A stretch of 64,000 nucleotides of DNA from Phaseolus vulgaris (taxonomy: Eukaryota; Streptophyta; Magnoliopsida; Fabales; Fabaceae), in assembly GCF_000499845.2 (NCBI RefSeq), contig NC_023754.2, positions 18,788,111 to 18,852,110 on the forward strand, written 5' to 3'. Both the position numbers and the translations under genes were made by a program. Positions 31,131 through 44,180 of the stretch are shown here, piece after piece. The notes under the pieces are model-generated. The model saw nothing but the letters and a program-made list of their open reading frames with translations. It made no database searches and had not been told where the DNA came from. Numbering within the stretch: the first letter of the stretch is position 1; each line of letters starts with the position of its first letter.

Positions 31131-31335
31131 TAGATTAGTTGATAAAATTTATTGAAAATGGATATATATTACTTTAGTATCTTTATGTTAATATATATTT
31201 TTTGAGTTTTTAGATTAGTCGGTAAAATCCGTCAATACTTTCATTCATCGGTAATAAATAAAAGTTATTAATGAACACAAATTTATCGATAATTTTTGGT
31301 CGATAAATCAATAATTGCTTGTAATGGTAAGTTTC
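31130..31335. repeat. Transposon-like subterminal repeat region, tentative
   Basis: GTCGGTAAAATCCGTCAAT, ATCGGTAATAAATAAA and TCGATAATTTTTGGTCGATAA are related words in both orientations. They are followed by GCTTGTAATGG, similar to a degraded CACTA end (CTTGTAGTG). This is a weak call. Confidence 0.25.
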
Positions 31336-31680
31336 TAGTTTGTCTTATTATTCTTATAAATCTCTTTATTACAATGAGGAAGAAAAAAAGATTAAGAAAA
31401 TCATATCTCATTTGCAAGAATAAATAAAGCATAGTGCGTTGATTTGATACTATACGAAATAAAATATAATAAGGTCATATGATATGTTTATAATTAAGTT
31501 AAATTCATACAAAATTATCTTGTATTGACAATTAGAAATTCATACACTTAGACTGTGAAAAACTTGGTCAACAAAATATATATTAAGAAAAACAACTTTA
31601 ATTTTGTATTTGATTATGCATGTATCTTCCCATGTCCCTTCTTTTAGAACTGCATTTTTCTTAGTGTTCCTACATCTAAG

Positions 31681-31960
31681 CTCGTGAAGTCTCTGCTAAA
31701 GATATGGTTGCCTTATCTGGTATTTCTCCTTCCTCTTCTTTATCCTATTATTTCCTTCCATTTTTATGACCAATTAATAATTTTGTCTGTGTTTCTTTAG
31801 ACACATTCTAGTAATAATTTTGTAAAATAACAGTGCTTTTTTCTACAAAGTTCATACCAGAATATGACATTTAAACAACCAGGTGCATTGGATCAAGTCC
31901 TTTTTTCTAAGCTTAAAGTAATAGTGAGACATTTATAACAATCTTGAAAGGCACATTTAA
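31681..31960 (+). pseudogene. Peroxidase relic (end of exon 3 plus part of intron 3)
   Basis: Positions 31,690-31,725 carry TCTCTGCTAAAGATATGG followed by the words for VALSG and then GTATTTCTCCT. This matches the end of exon 3 and the donor site of peroxidase 4 (28,085-28,127) almost base for base. Downstream, ATGACATTTAAACAACC and then a segment with TCAAGTCCTTTTTTCTAA match intron 3 of the same gene around 28,190-28,240. No exon 4, proximal His region or earlier exons were found, so this is a truncated remnant of a tandem duplicate, not a gene. Confidence 0.8.
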
Positions 31961-33000
31961 CCACCAGAAAATCACCCATTTATGATAAATAAGTGAATCT
32001 AAGAATTACCATCATTCACACTTCATATATAACTAGAAAAATATATATATAAAAAAAAAACAAATCACAACTATAATTACAGAAACATCACAATTTTTAG
32101 GATTTAATAACCTCAAATTCTTGAAAAACGGAGGATAAAATTAAATCTTATAAAAAGAAGAAAAAAAAACACCATTTAGTCCTATGTATTATTATAGTGG
32201 TCAAACAGTACAATCAACCACTTAAAAGTTTATATTTAGATGACTTGACGTATTTTCTAAAATTGACTATAATGTTTTAAGCTTAACTAGATCTTAGGTC
32301 AATAAACTATTTTAGTTCATTTTAAAAAACTAAATAAATTTAAATAAAGAATACAAATAAAATATGTAATTTTAAAATTTGAATCATATTAATAAAATTA
32401 ATTTTATATTATGATATAATAATTTGATATATAAATAAATAATATTATAATTATGTATATGTTATAAAAAATAATATTACTTTTGTTTTATAAAATATAA
32501 TAATTGTTATTATTATAAATGAGATCGGCCATAAGTTTATGGATGGATGTCATCTTAAATTACAAATTAAATGGATTAAGTCTCAATTTAATTCTCTGTT
32601 TTGAATTAATTAATTGAACTAAGTCTGTTTTGATTATAAAAGTGAGAAATTATATAAATTTAATTAGAATTATAGTAGAATTATCATATAACTCGTTATG
32701 CACAATAAAAATGTTATGCCCAATAAAAATAAAGTGTCTCACCTTTCCTAAAAGGTATCAGTCGTTTATTGTGCTTTAGAACGAATAAAAAGTTACGCTC
32801 CAGAATTTGATAATTTGATGAAGCTGAAACAAAAATTAAAGACTGATGATCTAGTTCGGTCTGTGTAAAATTCAATTTCTAAAATCAATAAATTTGTAAA
32901 ACCACAACTTGCGTTGATATGGAAAAAAGAGAAGCTTTGATATGGAAAAAGAGAAGCCGTGCCTTACAAAAAAGAGGACAGGAGAAATTATTGAGAGAAC
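31961..33000. other. Intergenic, AT-rich; small local duplication
   Basis: About 1 kb. A 22-bp word based on TTGATATGGAAAAA and AGAGAAGC occurs twice in tandem at about 32,913-32,957. No gene was recognised. The right part may adjoin the 3' end of the PUB4-like transcript. Confidence 0.35.
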
Positions 33001-33536
33001 TATTTTATTTATATTGTAACATGAGCAGCAACACTACAAAATCATCATAGGAAAACTGAAAAATATGAAGAAAAGTGCTATAACAACACTACATGTGAGA
33101 TCAGGCATCAAACGGAGACATATAATCATGCTTTCTTCGAGATGATTGCTTCGCCTGCTTTAAAAAATCCACGCATGAACACAACAGTTTACACCTATAT
33201 CCCCATCTCGATGAAAGGGGCAGTTAAAGCGTCACTAAATAAACCAAACGTTTTATTTGTCCACAGCCGTCATGTCCTACCACAGCAATAAAAACAAGAC
33301 CCTTTTTGTTATACAAAAGCTAAACTTACATGTGAAAAAATTTTACATCACATAAAGGTTTTTCACAAGGAGGACAAAATCAATCCTCCATGAATTTTTT
33401 TTTCCCTTTCCAAGCAAGTGAAAATCAATACAAAACACCTTTACACACATTATTTGCACCATGTAATGTATAAATTGGACATTCTATAGGAGTTAATTCA
33501 AAACCTTTGGATACCACACAAGGTTGGAATTCAAGA
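33000..33536 (-). other. Probable 3' UTR of the PUB4-like gene
   Basis: The sequence downstream of the PUB4-like stop is less AT-biased than flanking intergenic DNA. On the minus strand it includes AATAAA-type words near 33,250. The transcript end is not defined by the sequence. Confidence 0.4.
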
Positions 33537-36500
33537 TCAGCCCCTCCCAGCATTCCCATGTCTTTGATTTCTAAATTGATTGAGGAGAGCCTGGGCCTAA
33601 ACATAGAAGAAAATTCACTCACCACTTTTTTTGAAAGAATGAAAAGAATAAAGGGCAACTAAAAAATGAAACTATAAAGACAGAAAAAAACACCTTTTCT
33701 TTGGCTCTTGGGGTGCCTGACTGTGATAAAGCTACTAATGGAGGGACAGCTCCTTGTTGAAGCACCTTGCCTAAAAATCTATCACTATGTAAGCAAAGAT
33801 GAAGAAGAGCTGCGGCTGCATTCTCCTTTCCTCTAGCAGAACCCAACTCAACAACCTCAACCAGAACAGGAATCCCTCCTTCTTCACCAATTGCATTTCT
33901 TCCTTCTAGAATTGTGGCTAGATTTGCTAAGACAGCCACTGCCTTGTCAACCATTCCAGCTGCTGGGTCCATTAACTCCACAAGGTGCCTCACAGCACCA
34001 GCTTGCACAATCCGATTCTTGTTTTCATGAAATATTGACAAATTAAACAAAGCAGTGGCAGCATCTTTCTTTCCCCTAGGGGTCCCATTCCCCAATAAAT
34101 CTACCAGCGGTCTAATTGCCCCAGACCTCCCTATGGAAATCTTGTTTTCCTCAATCACTGATAAGCTGAAAAGAGTGGCAGCAGAATTCTCCTTGGCTTC
34201 TGGGCTCCCATGCTCAAGCACGTGAATCAGAGGTTCTATTGCACCAGCACTTGCAATTTCAGTTTTGTTGTTATCATTGATTGATAAGTTTAGAAGTGCG
34301 GTAACAGCATTTTCTTGGATCGCTGTATCAGCTGATCTAAGTAAATCAACTAATAAGTTAATGGCTCCACAGTTAGCAATCGCAATTCGATTGTCCATAT
34401 TGTGCTTTGCAAGAAGACGGAGTTCTGCTGTTGCCTCTTTCTGAGCATCCAGATCAGAGCTCCTCAAGCCCTCAACCAAATTCCGGACCTGGGCTTCAAT
34501 ACCTGAAAGATCACCTTTTGTTTCAATAGCAGGAGATGCTATCCTAGGAACAAGCCTCTCTGATGGCCGCCTCCATATAGCTTGGCTTCGAGGCCTTGTC
34601 TCAAACAATCGGACTGGGGACTCAGCTTCTCTATGTGTTGACAGCATGACAGTAGTACCAGCAGTTTCTGGCCCTGTATTTAGTTCACCAGAAGCATCTC
34701 TACTGTGGCCTGGACTTGTTGACAGATGAGGAGCATTGTTGTCATCATCTTGGGTTTCTTGAGGAAAGTTTGCAGTAGAAAGCGCACTGGAGTCAGAAAC
34801 AGCTCTAATATGGGTTTGAGATTGTTCAGAGCCAAAGGCACTGGATGATTCCCTTCTAGATGGTGACAATGATGGTTGGCTAGCTGAATCCACAGTGCTT
34901 TCATCTGAGCTAGCAGACCTGTCATCCAAACCAGCAGGAGATATTCTTGCAAGATCCATATATTGCCCATTAATTATACCACTTAAGGAACCTTCTGAAG
35001 TTGAACGGGGATGCAAAGGTGATGATGTTTCCTCTAGCTGAATCCCACCAGAAGTTATGTTATTACCTGGTGAACTAAAAGAGCGAGAACGTGCTGACTC
35101 AGGTGAGGATGGCTGGTTGCTCCTGGGGTGAGCAAAAACAGGTGACTCCCTGGTTGTACCAGATTCCATATACCCATGAAGGACGGATGGTGGATTTAGA
35201 TTTGTGGATTTTGTGGGATCAACTAGTCGCACATTGTTAGATTCACACCAATTTGCAATTAAAGCTTTTACAGTATAATTAGGTATTAGGTTGGTATGAG
35301 CCAGAGTTTGACGAGTCTTTGGACAAACTGTAAGCCCAAGATCAATCCAGTTCTTGATGAAAGCTCGCTCATATGTTTGCCCTGATGCTACAATCACAGG
35401 ATCAGTCATCAACTCCAAAGAAAGAGGACAACAAAAATCAGCAGGTATTGGAACTGGGCTGCTACTCTGAGCTTGCTTAAGCATAATGAGACGCTCATGC
35501 ATATGTGTTATGACAGCAATCATTTGATCAATGTATTCAGCCTCCTCGGTCTTTTCAGATTGTTCAGCATTCTCCTTCAACCTTTCAAGGGCCACAGCCT
35601 CAATAAGAACATCCTGATTAGACATTAGGCCCAGTCTATCAGCAATTATTGTCAGGACATCTGGACTGGGTCCTGCATATTCCAGTTGTACAATAGCTTC
35701 CTTAATAACTGATGAGCTTTCTTCATGTCCCAACAGCTTAAGTTTATGTGAACATTGCTGCAATTTTTACGTTAATTATACATCCAATTTACTTTTTTCA
35801 TATAAAAATAAATCCAACTGAATGAGGATCTTAAATTAACTACTTGATCAGTAGAATATTCTACCTGTAAATCTTCGGAACTCAATTCATCAGGGAGAGA
35901 ATGCTGAGAAACCTTCAGCTGCTGGAAAATATTGAGCCCTGAAGTGCGAATTCTTGATATCAGGGGTTCAACTTGCATAACCTAGCCAACAAGAAAGAGG
36001 AAGCAGTGAGAACTTGACATGCAATCAACATGAAAAAATTCAAACCATAAATTTTTATGAGAAACAGGCACAACACAACAAAAGAGTTACTTTACATTCT
36101 AATTCTACAATAGGTGGCAGGTGGCAACCCAACTCATCCGAAGATACTTGCATGCTTCTCAATTCCAACATAATCAAATTTCACTAAGGTGGAGACAAAA
36201 GAAACAGAAACCCTTTTAAAAAGGACTGATGTCTGGCTACGCTTCCTTGAAAAAGGTAATATGGATAGGAACTGAGTTCCAAGTGGATTAGAAAAGGATC
36301 CATAAATGGATATATCGGAGAATGGAAGTTGAGCATAGAAAATAACAAGTGGTAGTTATGTATTTGGAGTATATCTGACAGTAGGCTGCGTGATTAGACT
36401 AATGTTTGGTTATTTACACTTTTGTGGACAGAAACTGTCTCTGAGACAGCAAATGTATTGCTGTACTATGTAATTTCAGTGCTCTATATCATATTTTACT

Positions 36501-39500
36501 AGTTTATTAATTGATATTCTATCATTTTGGTCCAACACGAAGGATCATTAGAAAGGGAGATCTGTTTGGCCAGTGAGTTGATAATTTGACAGTAGTTTCT
36601 GATTCTGTAGATTTATTGGAGCAGGGAGAAAATAGAATGGATCCTGGTTCATTGATTCCAACTTTTTCGTAAAATAGAGACCTCACATTTTTGTGTCAAC
36701 TGAGAGGAGTGATGAGAGGGTGATAGACTCACTGGGTAATTGGGAAAAGATTTAGGGATTCCAAACAAAATAAAAGAAACAAATTATAGGATTATTCTTT
36801 CTCCAGATCAGTATGACCCTGGAGAAAATGATGTACAACTCAGGGAATTTCAAAAGTGCCCAGACACTCTCCCAGTAAACACTGCTACAACAACAACCTT
36901 CCCTGTCTGACCAACCTCCTATTTATTTTACTAGTAACAGAACAGTTATTTCTAACTACTCTTAGTTAGTTACAACTGTATATCTCAGTTAGTTACAAAT
37001 TATCGGATTATTCTTTCTCCAGATCAGTATGACCCAAGAGAAAATGATGTACAACTCAGGGCATTTTGAGAGCGCCCAGACACTCTCCCAGTAAACACTG
37101 CTACAAATACAACCTTCCTTGTCTGACCAACCTCCTCTTTATTCTACTAGTCACAGAACAGTTATTTATAACTACTCTTAGTTACAACTGTATATCTCAG
37201 TTAGTTATAACTACTATAATGCTCCTAGTTTGTTACAACTGTATTTGTATCCCAATCCTCATTTTGATTCTTCTTCCTTCACACATACACTTTCCTAATG
37301 AGGGGTCTTGTATCAGAGGTATTAAAGGAATTCTGTGAAAAAGAAAATAAGGGGCTGCTACATCTAACTTATCAGGAACTTACGAAGAAAAAAATCAAAG
37401 GTTTATGTTTTTATTATGAAGTGGACTTTAAGCCTAACTCAACCCCATAAAACCGGCTCAATAAGGTGAGGTTTGCACCCACTTATATACTATGAAAGGC
37501 TCTCATCTCTAGTCGATGTGGGATCTCCAACAGTTTTAAATTTGAAGAAGGATCCAATCCTTTGCACCAATACAAGGAAAAACAGTCAAGGTTGGAGACT
37601 TGGTGATATAATGAAGCCCAAAATGATGGAGGTAATTGTTATTGAGGTAGATGATGAGAAGAAGGAAGAAGTGTTTTTCCCTCGAGGATGATTTTTAGCA
37701 GGTTGTGATGACAGGAACTGAAATACATCCTAGTTGGAAAAGGATCCATTAAAGGATTGTGGGTAGTTAATCATTAGGAGTATATGTGATAATGTGATAG
37801 ATAATAACTGACCTGTATTCACCAATTCCATATTAGAAAGTGCACAATGAAAATTATGCACAGAAAATAACTGATGGCAGCTTATCTATTAATTAGGCCG
37901 GTATGCGGTTATTTGCAGTTTGTGGACAGAGAATACATTAGTACTTACATATCAAAACTCATAATCTTTGCAGTATTTCATTATTGTTGGAGATCCACAT
38001 CCATTACAGTTATGGATAAATTATAATATATAAGTAGGTACAAACCTCATTTTAAAAGTCAGTTTTGTGAGGTTGAATTAAATCTAAAACTCACTTTTTA
38101 AAATAGTATCAAAAACTATTCTAAGCAAGTTCACTGGGTCTATATCGAACCGCTATCAAAACATCCACAAATATCTAGTATAACACTCGAGCTGTTTGAT
38201 TCTCAACATAAGGAAGTACGTTGGAAATCCAACATTGACTAGAGATATGGTGTTTCCTTAAGAAATCATATAACTATATCAAAATAACCAACCATGTATA
38301 TGGTTAATCCATGCATTTGGCAAGTCAAATCTGAATCCAACCATCTCCCAAGACTTAACTTATCGTGTCAGTCAATTTGAAAACAAACCTTCCAATGTAA
38401 TGAAAACTGTAACATATAATATCTTCATTCAATAATAAGATGCACCATAGTTCACCATATTATTTAACAGGTGAATCCTAAGAAACATTAGATAATAAGA
38501 ACTATCTATGGCAAGTAGATCCCTATGAAATGGATAGATTTTTCTATTGATAATTACATGGTTCCCATTTTGAATTGAATGGTTCAATATGGTAAATCTC
38601 ATGGGTTTGAATCATTCTATATGTGCAAGACTAAGTTGATTGCATATGATCAATGTGAAATGAATAATTCAATTATTCATTTATTTTACCCTGTTCTTTC
38701 TTCAACCTTTTTGGTCAAAGAATTTGAAAGGTCAAAAAAGTTTATATTGTTTAGAAAGAACTGAGGGAGCATGTGAATGCACCCAATTTGATTATCCCAT
38801 TGCTCTGTTTTCATTCTCCTAAAAGAGAGGCTCCGCATATTCACTGGCTCACTTTATGCATGCCTTATTTGGCTATTTCATTGCTTTGTTTCCATTCTGA
38901 CTTGTGACATCACATGTTGTCTTGTGAAAGTAATGTTTAACTTGTATTATCAATTCCTATCTCAAAAGTATTACATTGAGCCTTCTAATTAAGTCTTTCA
39001 TATTGATTCAAACATTCAAAACAATGTATCATTCACAATTCAAACATTAGCACGGTGATTCACAATTTGAATCATGATTTTAAAACCATTAAGTTAGGGA
39101 CTTTAATCTGTCAGATTAAATTCTGAGAAGAAAGTATATCTTGCCAAATAGCATCTTAACTTCACACTGAATCAAACAAGATAGACAATTATAATCTGGA
39201 GGAAAATTATACGTGAACTAAGTTCAGCAAGTTGCACTTTGAAAAACTATATCTTTTCTGAAGATGTTAAATAAAATGACAGGAACACATGTTCAAAGAA
39301 AACAGAATAAGTTATTTTTCCAAACATGTATAGAAATAATGACGCAGAATCATAACCAAACCAAAAGAAACATGAGGAAATGATACAAGACAAATATATT
39401 AAAAAAAACAAGGTAAATGTTATCACATTCACCACCACGACTGCATGTTCTCCATTATCACATTCACCATCCTATAGTGGAAGCTTAGTTCACTTTACTT

Positions 39501-39850
39501 TGAAGTAAGTAACAACATAGTCAAATAAGACTTTTGTATCTACAAACTAAGAGTTAAGATATTATGAGACTTACAAAGTATACTTTGCTAGACAATAGGT
39601 GCCAGTTCTCAACATGCTCCTTTAATTCATTAACGGCAAGACCAATTTCTTCCAATATCTTACTAAGCACTTCATCAGAAGCTAACTCAGAATTAACAAT
39701 CTCATCAATGATTGGCTTCAACAACTTAAGTATTTCCTCTGCCTTCTGGTAATACTTTGAGACAGGTTCAGAGCTCATGTTTCCAGAAATTGATAAATGC
39801 AAAAACGAGGATATGCCATTTACTATCATTTTTAACAATGATATCTCCAT
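33537..39850 (-). CDS. PUB4: U-box/ARM-repeat E3 ubiquitin ligase (PUB4-like)
   Basis: Coding exons 39850-39575, 35981-35865, 35757-33694 and 33596-33537 (minus strand) join to 838 residues. The last exon encodes AQALLNQFRNQRHGNAGRG. Domains in order: a helical N-terminal domain (1 to about 230), a U-box at about 236-304 (PADFCCPLSLELMTDPVIVASGQTYER is split here as PADFCCPLSLELM and DPVIVASGQTYER), a Ser-rich linker, and ARM repeats from about 551 to 819 (NAVTALLNLSI, ENSAATLFSLSV, DAATALFNLSI). The U-box recruits an E2 and the ARM repeats bind substrate; the enzyme ubiquitinates target proteins in cytosol or nucleus. Length and order fit Arabidopsis PUB4 (about 826 aa, from memory); PUB2 is the close alternative. 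A leader exon near 42.1-42.4 kb makes the first intron fall in the 5' UTR. Confidence 0.93.
36780..37215 (+). repeat. Direct duplication of about 215 bp
   Basis: Positions about 36,780-36,998 and 37,000-37,215 are near-identical copies. Both contain GGATTATTCTTTCTCCAGAT, then ATGATGTACAACTCAGGG, CAGACACTCTCCCAGTAAAC and TGACCAACCTCCT. They lie inside the decayed LTR element. Confidence 0.8.
37412..37532 (-). mobile_element. TRIM solo LTR with 5-bp target duplication
   Basis: A 121-bp solo LTR, the same length as the 5' LTR of the TRIM at 25.9 kb and the same family in the opposite orientation. On the minus strand it starts TGTTGGAGATCCCACATCGA and ends CTTCATAATA. GTTTT flanks it at 37,407-37,411 and 37,533-37,537. 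It lies in the large PUB4 intron. The exact target duplication shows insertion followed by LTR-LTR recombination. Confidence 0.9.
37985..38255 (+). mobile_element. Decayed TRIM copy
   Basis: The segment begins TGTTGGAGATCC, continues with ATAAGTAGGTACAAACCTCA and TTTTGTGAGGTTGAATTAA, then TAGTATCAAAAAC at the primer-site position. Later comes GTTGGAAATCCAACATTGAC, the start of a second LTR. Each part matches the TRIM at 25.9 kb with many substitutions, so this is an older relative. Confidence 0.7.
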
Positions 39851-39855
39851 AACAC

Positions 39856-42140
39856 CTGCACATAATATTATTACAACAACAATAATAATAAGCTGAATGT
39901 AGATACAAAAGAAAAGGAGGGAAACAGCTCTCGAACTTTAAATGTTCATTTAATTTCTATATAGCAAATTGAGTATACAGCATTAGCTAGAAAATTTTAA
40001 CTATCACCAAATGACCTTCAGGTAAAATACACAACAAAAATATACACATAAGTACCAAGTAGAAGATTAGACCCTTCTCACACTCTCCACTACATGCAAG
40101 TAAAAAGAAAGATATATACAAACAAGTTCATCTTATAATTGAGCAATTAATAAAATCCAACATAGCCAACCATAAATTATGTTGTGATTTAATTTCATGC
40201 TTTAGTTTTATGTGTTGTCAAAAACTTATGTGATATGAGTTGTATAAGATTCTATGTATCTTCAATTTAGGCTTAATAAAACGTTTGTTGTTATTTAAAG
40301 GTTATTTTTCTTATCTGTTTTATCTTGGATTTAGTTGGAGAGCTTACAATCATACAATCCTACAGCCCCACCCCCCCTCCTTCTCCCCTGTTCTAACACT
40401 GAAATTTGATTTTAACAATGCTGGTCTAATCAACAAAAATGTCTTAAATGACAAAATAGGTGGACAGCTAAAAAAGCATTCCCCCATTCATAACTGTTTG
40501 TGGTGGACAGTGGGTTTAATAGGGTGCAGGACCAATAGCTTTCTCACCCAAAAGAAACCCTATCCACTTTCCATTCTCATCAGCCATCACCCCTTATCAC
40601 CAAGAAAAATAAACTAGCCTCTTCTTCCCCGTCAGTAATAACCCCCTACCACCAACCATTTTTTCCCTGGCAGATATTGCAGAACAGAAGCTATCCGGCA
40701 ACAGCTCAGGTTGCAGAGACAATCCGGAGACACCGCAAATGGAGGAGTGGTCCCCAAACCCACAAATTGCCGCAAATTTCAGTAATTTTGATCACAATAG
40801 TTAGGAACAACTTAACAGCCCTCCGAGGAGCAGCACGGTGTCATGACACTAGTATGATAGCTGCATTATCACATGCAATTTACTACTACACTAATAATAT
40901 ACCATTTACTATTTAGTTATAGCACTGAATTAGACCTACTTGCACAACTAAATGACAATTTAAGAGTTTTAATGGTTTAGAAAAAGAGATGGTAAGACCA
41001 AGAGCATTGCAATAAATGGAGAAATCAAATAAGGCTAATAAGCAAGATGGCAAACTTTAAGTCAGTATCGATATATAAATACATCATTGGAATAAGGAAA
41101 TTTTGAAGAAAAAGAGAGCCTAGTATCAAATGACAGGCAACTAACAGGCCTATAATGAGTCACACTACAGTGTCAACCCCATCATGTAATGGTACATGCA
41201 CACAAGTTAAACAAGCCAGACTGTGGTTTCAATTGACATGGTGAAATGACAATTTGAGAAGAGTGGAGTCCCTCGATTACAAGTAGGGATTCTGCCTCCA
41301 TCTCAAACCAAACAAAAAGGTAACTCGTACTCATGCATCCTCTTTCCTACCTGATCTTGTAACGTTATTACTCAGAAACTACCGTGCAAATGCACCCATC
41401 ATCATTAGAACATGACAATTCTATTTCGTAATATATATTGGCATTCGAAGTAACATCACTCTACCTAGAACTTGAAACACAACCTGAGTCAAGCTAAAGC
41501 AGTCTAGGCTAGTAGGATTAACACAAGACACCCAAAATTTAACGGTGTTTGGTCACACATCAAAGTAAGATTTACAAGCGTCCAACCGAAGCAAGTATAA
41601 CTCTCTTGAATCAGTTTGACGTGAAAAATTATATATACATGCTTGGCTAGAGTGTATCCACACGTACTAATATAAGTGTTTGGATTACTGTTTCAGAGAT
41701 TTAAAACATAAATTCCTACGTTCCCATGCACTAAACGTAGAAGGAAGTATTCTGTCTCATCGAGATGAAAGTAAGTTTCGTTCAACGCAAAATCGGTGTC
41801 CTCAATCACGATGAGTTTATGAAGTCAAACGCAGCTACAGTTAAGTTTGTTCCACATGACTAGCAATCAGGTTTCTAAAAACAACCGAAACTCCTTAATC
41901 TAGAAAAAACACTTGGAGCTGATCCGCTGAACTCAATTCAGCAGAAAACAAATCACAACTTCTTTTTCTCTAACGCTTAACCAGCAGCAACTATATTTCA
42001 AACGTTCCTAGTTTTTTCCTCTTCTTCTCTCCGTTAACAGCGATGGAAAAGCGACTACAGTTGCAAACGCACACAAGCAAATTGTCACGCTCGGTCAAAG
42101 CTAAAATTCTGATAAAACTTTAATCAAACACGGAATTTAC
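39856..42140 (-). other. First (5' UTR) intron of the PUB4-like gene
   Basis: On the minus strand a donor CCATCG|GTAAAT at 42,141/42,140 and an acceptor TGTGCAG|GTGTTATGG at 39,856/39,855 define a 2.3-kb intron just upstream of the ATG at 39,850. The inside has ordinary AT-rich sequence and a GC-richer patch at 40,330-40,850 that may be repeat-derived. No separate gene is supported. Confidence 0.6.
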
Positions 42141-42412
42141 CGATGGAGTGAAAGGAGATGCCACTGTTTCCAGAACTGTGCTCGATTCGATTCGCCAAGA
42201 GATTGAAGCAGCCAGCTGGAGTTCACTTGCTCTCGCTCTGGTTTCTTCGACTTGGCTCGCCGCCGGCGAGGAAGAGTGAACGGTACGAGCGCTGGCGAAG
42301 GAGCGGCGCGCTAATTTTCTGGCCGGCGACGGTGGCGATTCGACGGAGGAATCGGACGTGCGACTAGGGCGAGGTCCTCGAGGAATTGGGAAATTGTAGA
42401 GACTCCGTCCTC
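42141..42412 (-). other. Probable 5' UTR exon of the PUB4-like gene
   Basis: A GC-richer, CpG-containing block ending at a good donor site on the minus strand (CG|GTAAAT). It fits a leader exon upstream of the coding start at 39,850. Its right limit is set only by the drop in GC content. Confidence 0.5.
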
Positions 42413-42419
42413 TTTTCGC

Positions 42420-44180
42420 GTTTTTGATTTTTGATTTTTTATACTTTTCTTTTGTTGAATCCGAAATTCTCTTGATGGTGTTTTTTAATTAGGAATGATT
42501 GATGAACTTAATGACATGATTAGATTAGATGACTAATAAAACAAGCAAAGTACCATTCACACTGTCATCGGTACTGGTAGTACCACACACTCTTATCATC
42601 ATCATCCATCAACTATATATCATTTTTCACTTCCAACTAAATTCTTTTAACATGATTTTCATAAACATACTTAAAGCTTTTGCTTTTATTTCTCTTTTTT
42701 TTTTGTATAATTTTTTTAAAGGAAATTCTCATATTTTTCTCCAATAGTTTCTTTTAGTTAGGAAATAATTAAGCATGTGTTATTTTCAACTAATTAAAAA
42801 TTTACTTAAAGTAAGTATTTTAATGTTTATTTATCTTTATATCTGTTTTGGTTTTAAAATGGACTAAATTTATCATAAAATGCTTTAACTGCAAATAATA
42901 ATAAACATGTTTTGATTTTTTTAGCTTACACGTTTGTTCATAATACAAAACCAAATCCCCATTAATGGCGTGATTCCTTAAACATATGCATGTGCTTCCT
43001 AGGGCAAGTTGTATTCATTATTATTCAGAAAAACCCATAACACTAAACAATATGCATCTATTACTCCCACAACATTCTTTCACCCTTTTTTTTTATCTTA
43101 GGCCCTTGAATGTAACAACATTCATCATTCCTCCTCTATTTTCTTTATATATATATATGAATTTAAGTCTATTGAGATAATATTATTAGAGTGACTGTAT
43201 TTAATATATTATCTATTTTGAAATTTAAAAATCTTATTTTAAAAACACATCTTAATAAATATATATATATATATATATATTATTAAGTCTAATTTTTTTT
43301 ATTAAAATATATAATATAAATAAAGAAAAAGAAAGAAAGACACCAAATTGTAGATAAAATGAAAAAGTCAACGTTAGGTCTAATTTTTGATATGATGTGT
43401 GATGTTTCCATGCTAAAATAAAACAATTTTTTTACAAAGATTTACAAGTCAAACACAAAATTAGGTGAATTTAGTGTATTATTAGAAAAGAAAAATTGGA
43501 TTTGCATTGAGGTTTCTAGTGTAATAAAATATATTTAAAAAATATAGTTTTCTAAATTAAAAGCAATGATTCCTTAATTTTTTCAATCTAAATTTTAGTT
43601 TAATTAAATTATTTAATATAGTAAATATTAAAAATTTATAAATATACAAATGCATATATATTTATTCTAAAAGAAATTATGTAAAGGTTTCTAAAAACAT
43701 TTATGACTAATGTAATGTAGTCAAATTCGTAGTCACTCTAAATATATAAAAAGTTTATTTCGTGATTTTTAAGGTCAATTGAGTTCAATAACAGAGAGTC
43801 TTAATTTGTTTCGTGTAAGTTCTCCGTATTATATCACTTCTAGAATCTTTAAAATATTTTTTATTCTTATAATCCATATTTCGTTAATAAAAACTATTAA
43901 ACTTTATGTTATGAAAATCTTATAAAAACAAATCTTAAAATTAGGACTATGTTGTTTTATGCATTTAATAATTGTATTTGTATTTCTTCGCAAATTTGAT
44001 TTAAAATTATATGAGCATACATATGATACGACATTTTAGCAAAGTACCATATTATTATAGTAATAAATCTATAAAATATTTAATGAAAAACATACAGAAA
44101 AATAAAAATCATATCATATCATTTGGTACCCAATACGGTACTACCAATGCAATACAATACAATACCTACGATACGAGTGG
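42420..44180. other. Intergenic region between PUB4 and the CDP-DAG synthase gene
   Basis: About 1.75 kb separates the two divergently transcribed genes. It has AT microsatellites near 43,140 and 43,260 and a run of AATACAATAC-like words at 44,130-44,170. No gene was recognised; promoters of both genes must lie here. Confidence 0.45.

Larger units (their letters stand above)
36200..37980 (+). mobile_element. Decayed LTR retrotransposon inside PUB4 intron
   Basis: Related blocks lie at about 36,260-36,460 and 37,710-37,960. Both have GAACTGA, AAAAGGATCCAT(T/A), AGAAAATAAC and then GGTTATTT followed by TTTGTGGACAGA. They are in the same orientation and read as two LTR copies. A primer-site-like TTGTATCAGAGG lies at 37,309. 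Between them, 37,545-37,690 has a short acidic-basic frame ending EKKEEVFFPRG, like the end of a polyprotein. The whole is disrupted and includes a nested TRIM LTR. Boundaries are approximate. Confidence 0.4.
35982..39574 (-). other. Large intron of the PUB4-like gene, filled with retroelement debris
   Basis: A 3.6-kb intron between the exon ending SKVYF and the exon starting VMQVEPL. It has GT-AG ends on the minus strand and splits no codon. It holds a decayed LTR element (about 36.2-37.98 kb), a nested TRIM solo LTR and a second decayed TRIM copy, each described separately. Confidence 0.85.

Noticed and set aside
33619..33693. Extension of the PUB4 reading frame past AKEK into a Phe/Ser-rich tail
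   Set aside because: A GT donor directly after AKEK and an acceptor at 33,597 give the conserved AQALLNQFRNQR end; the tail is intron.
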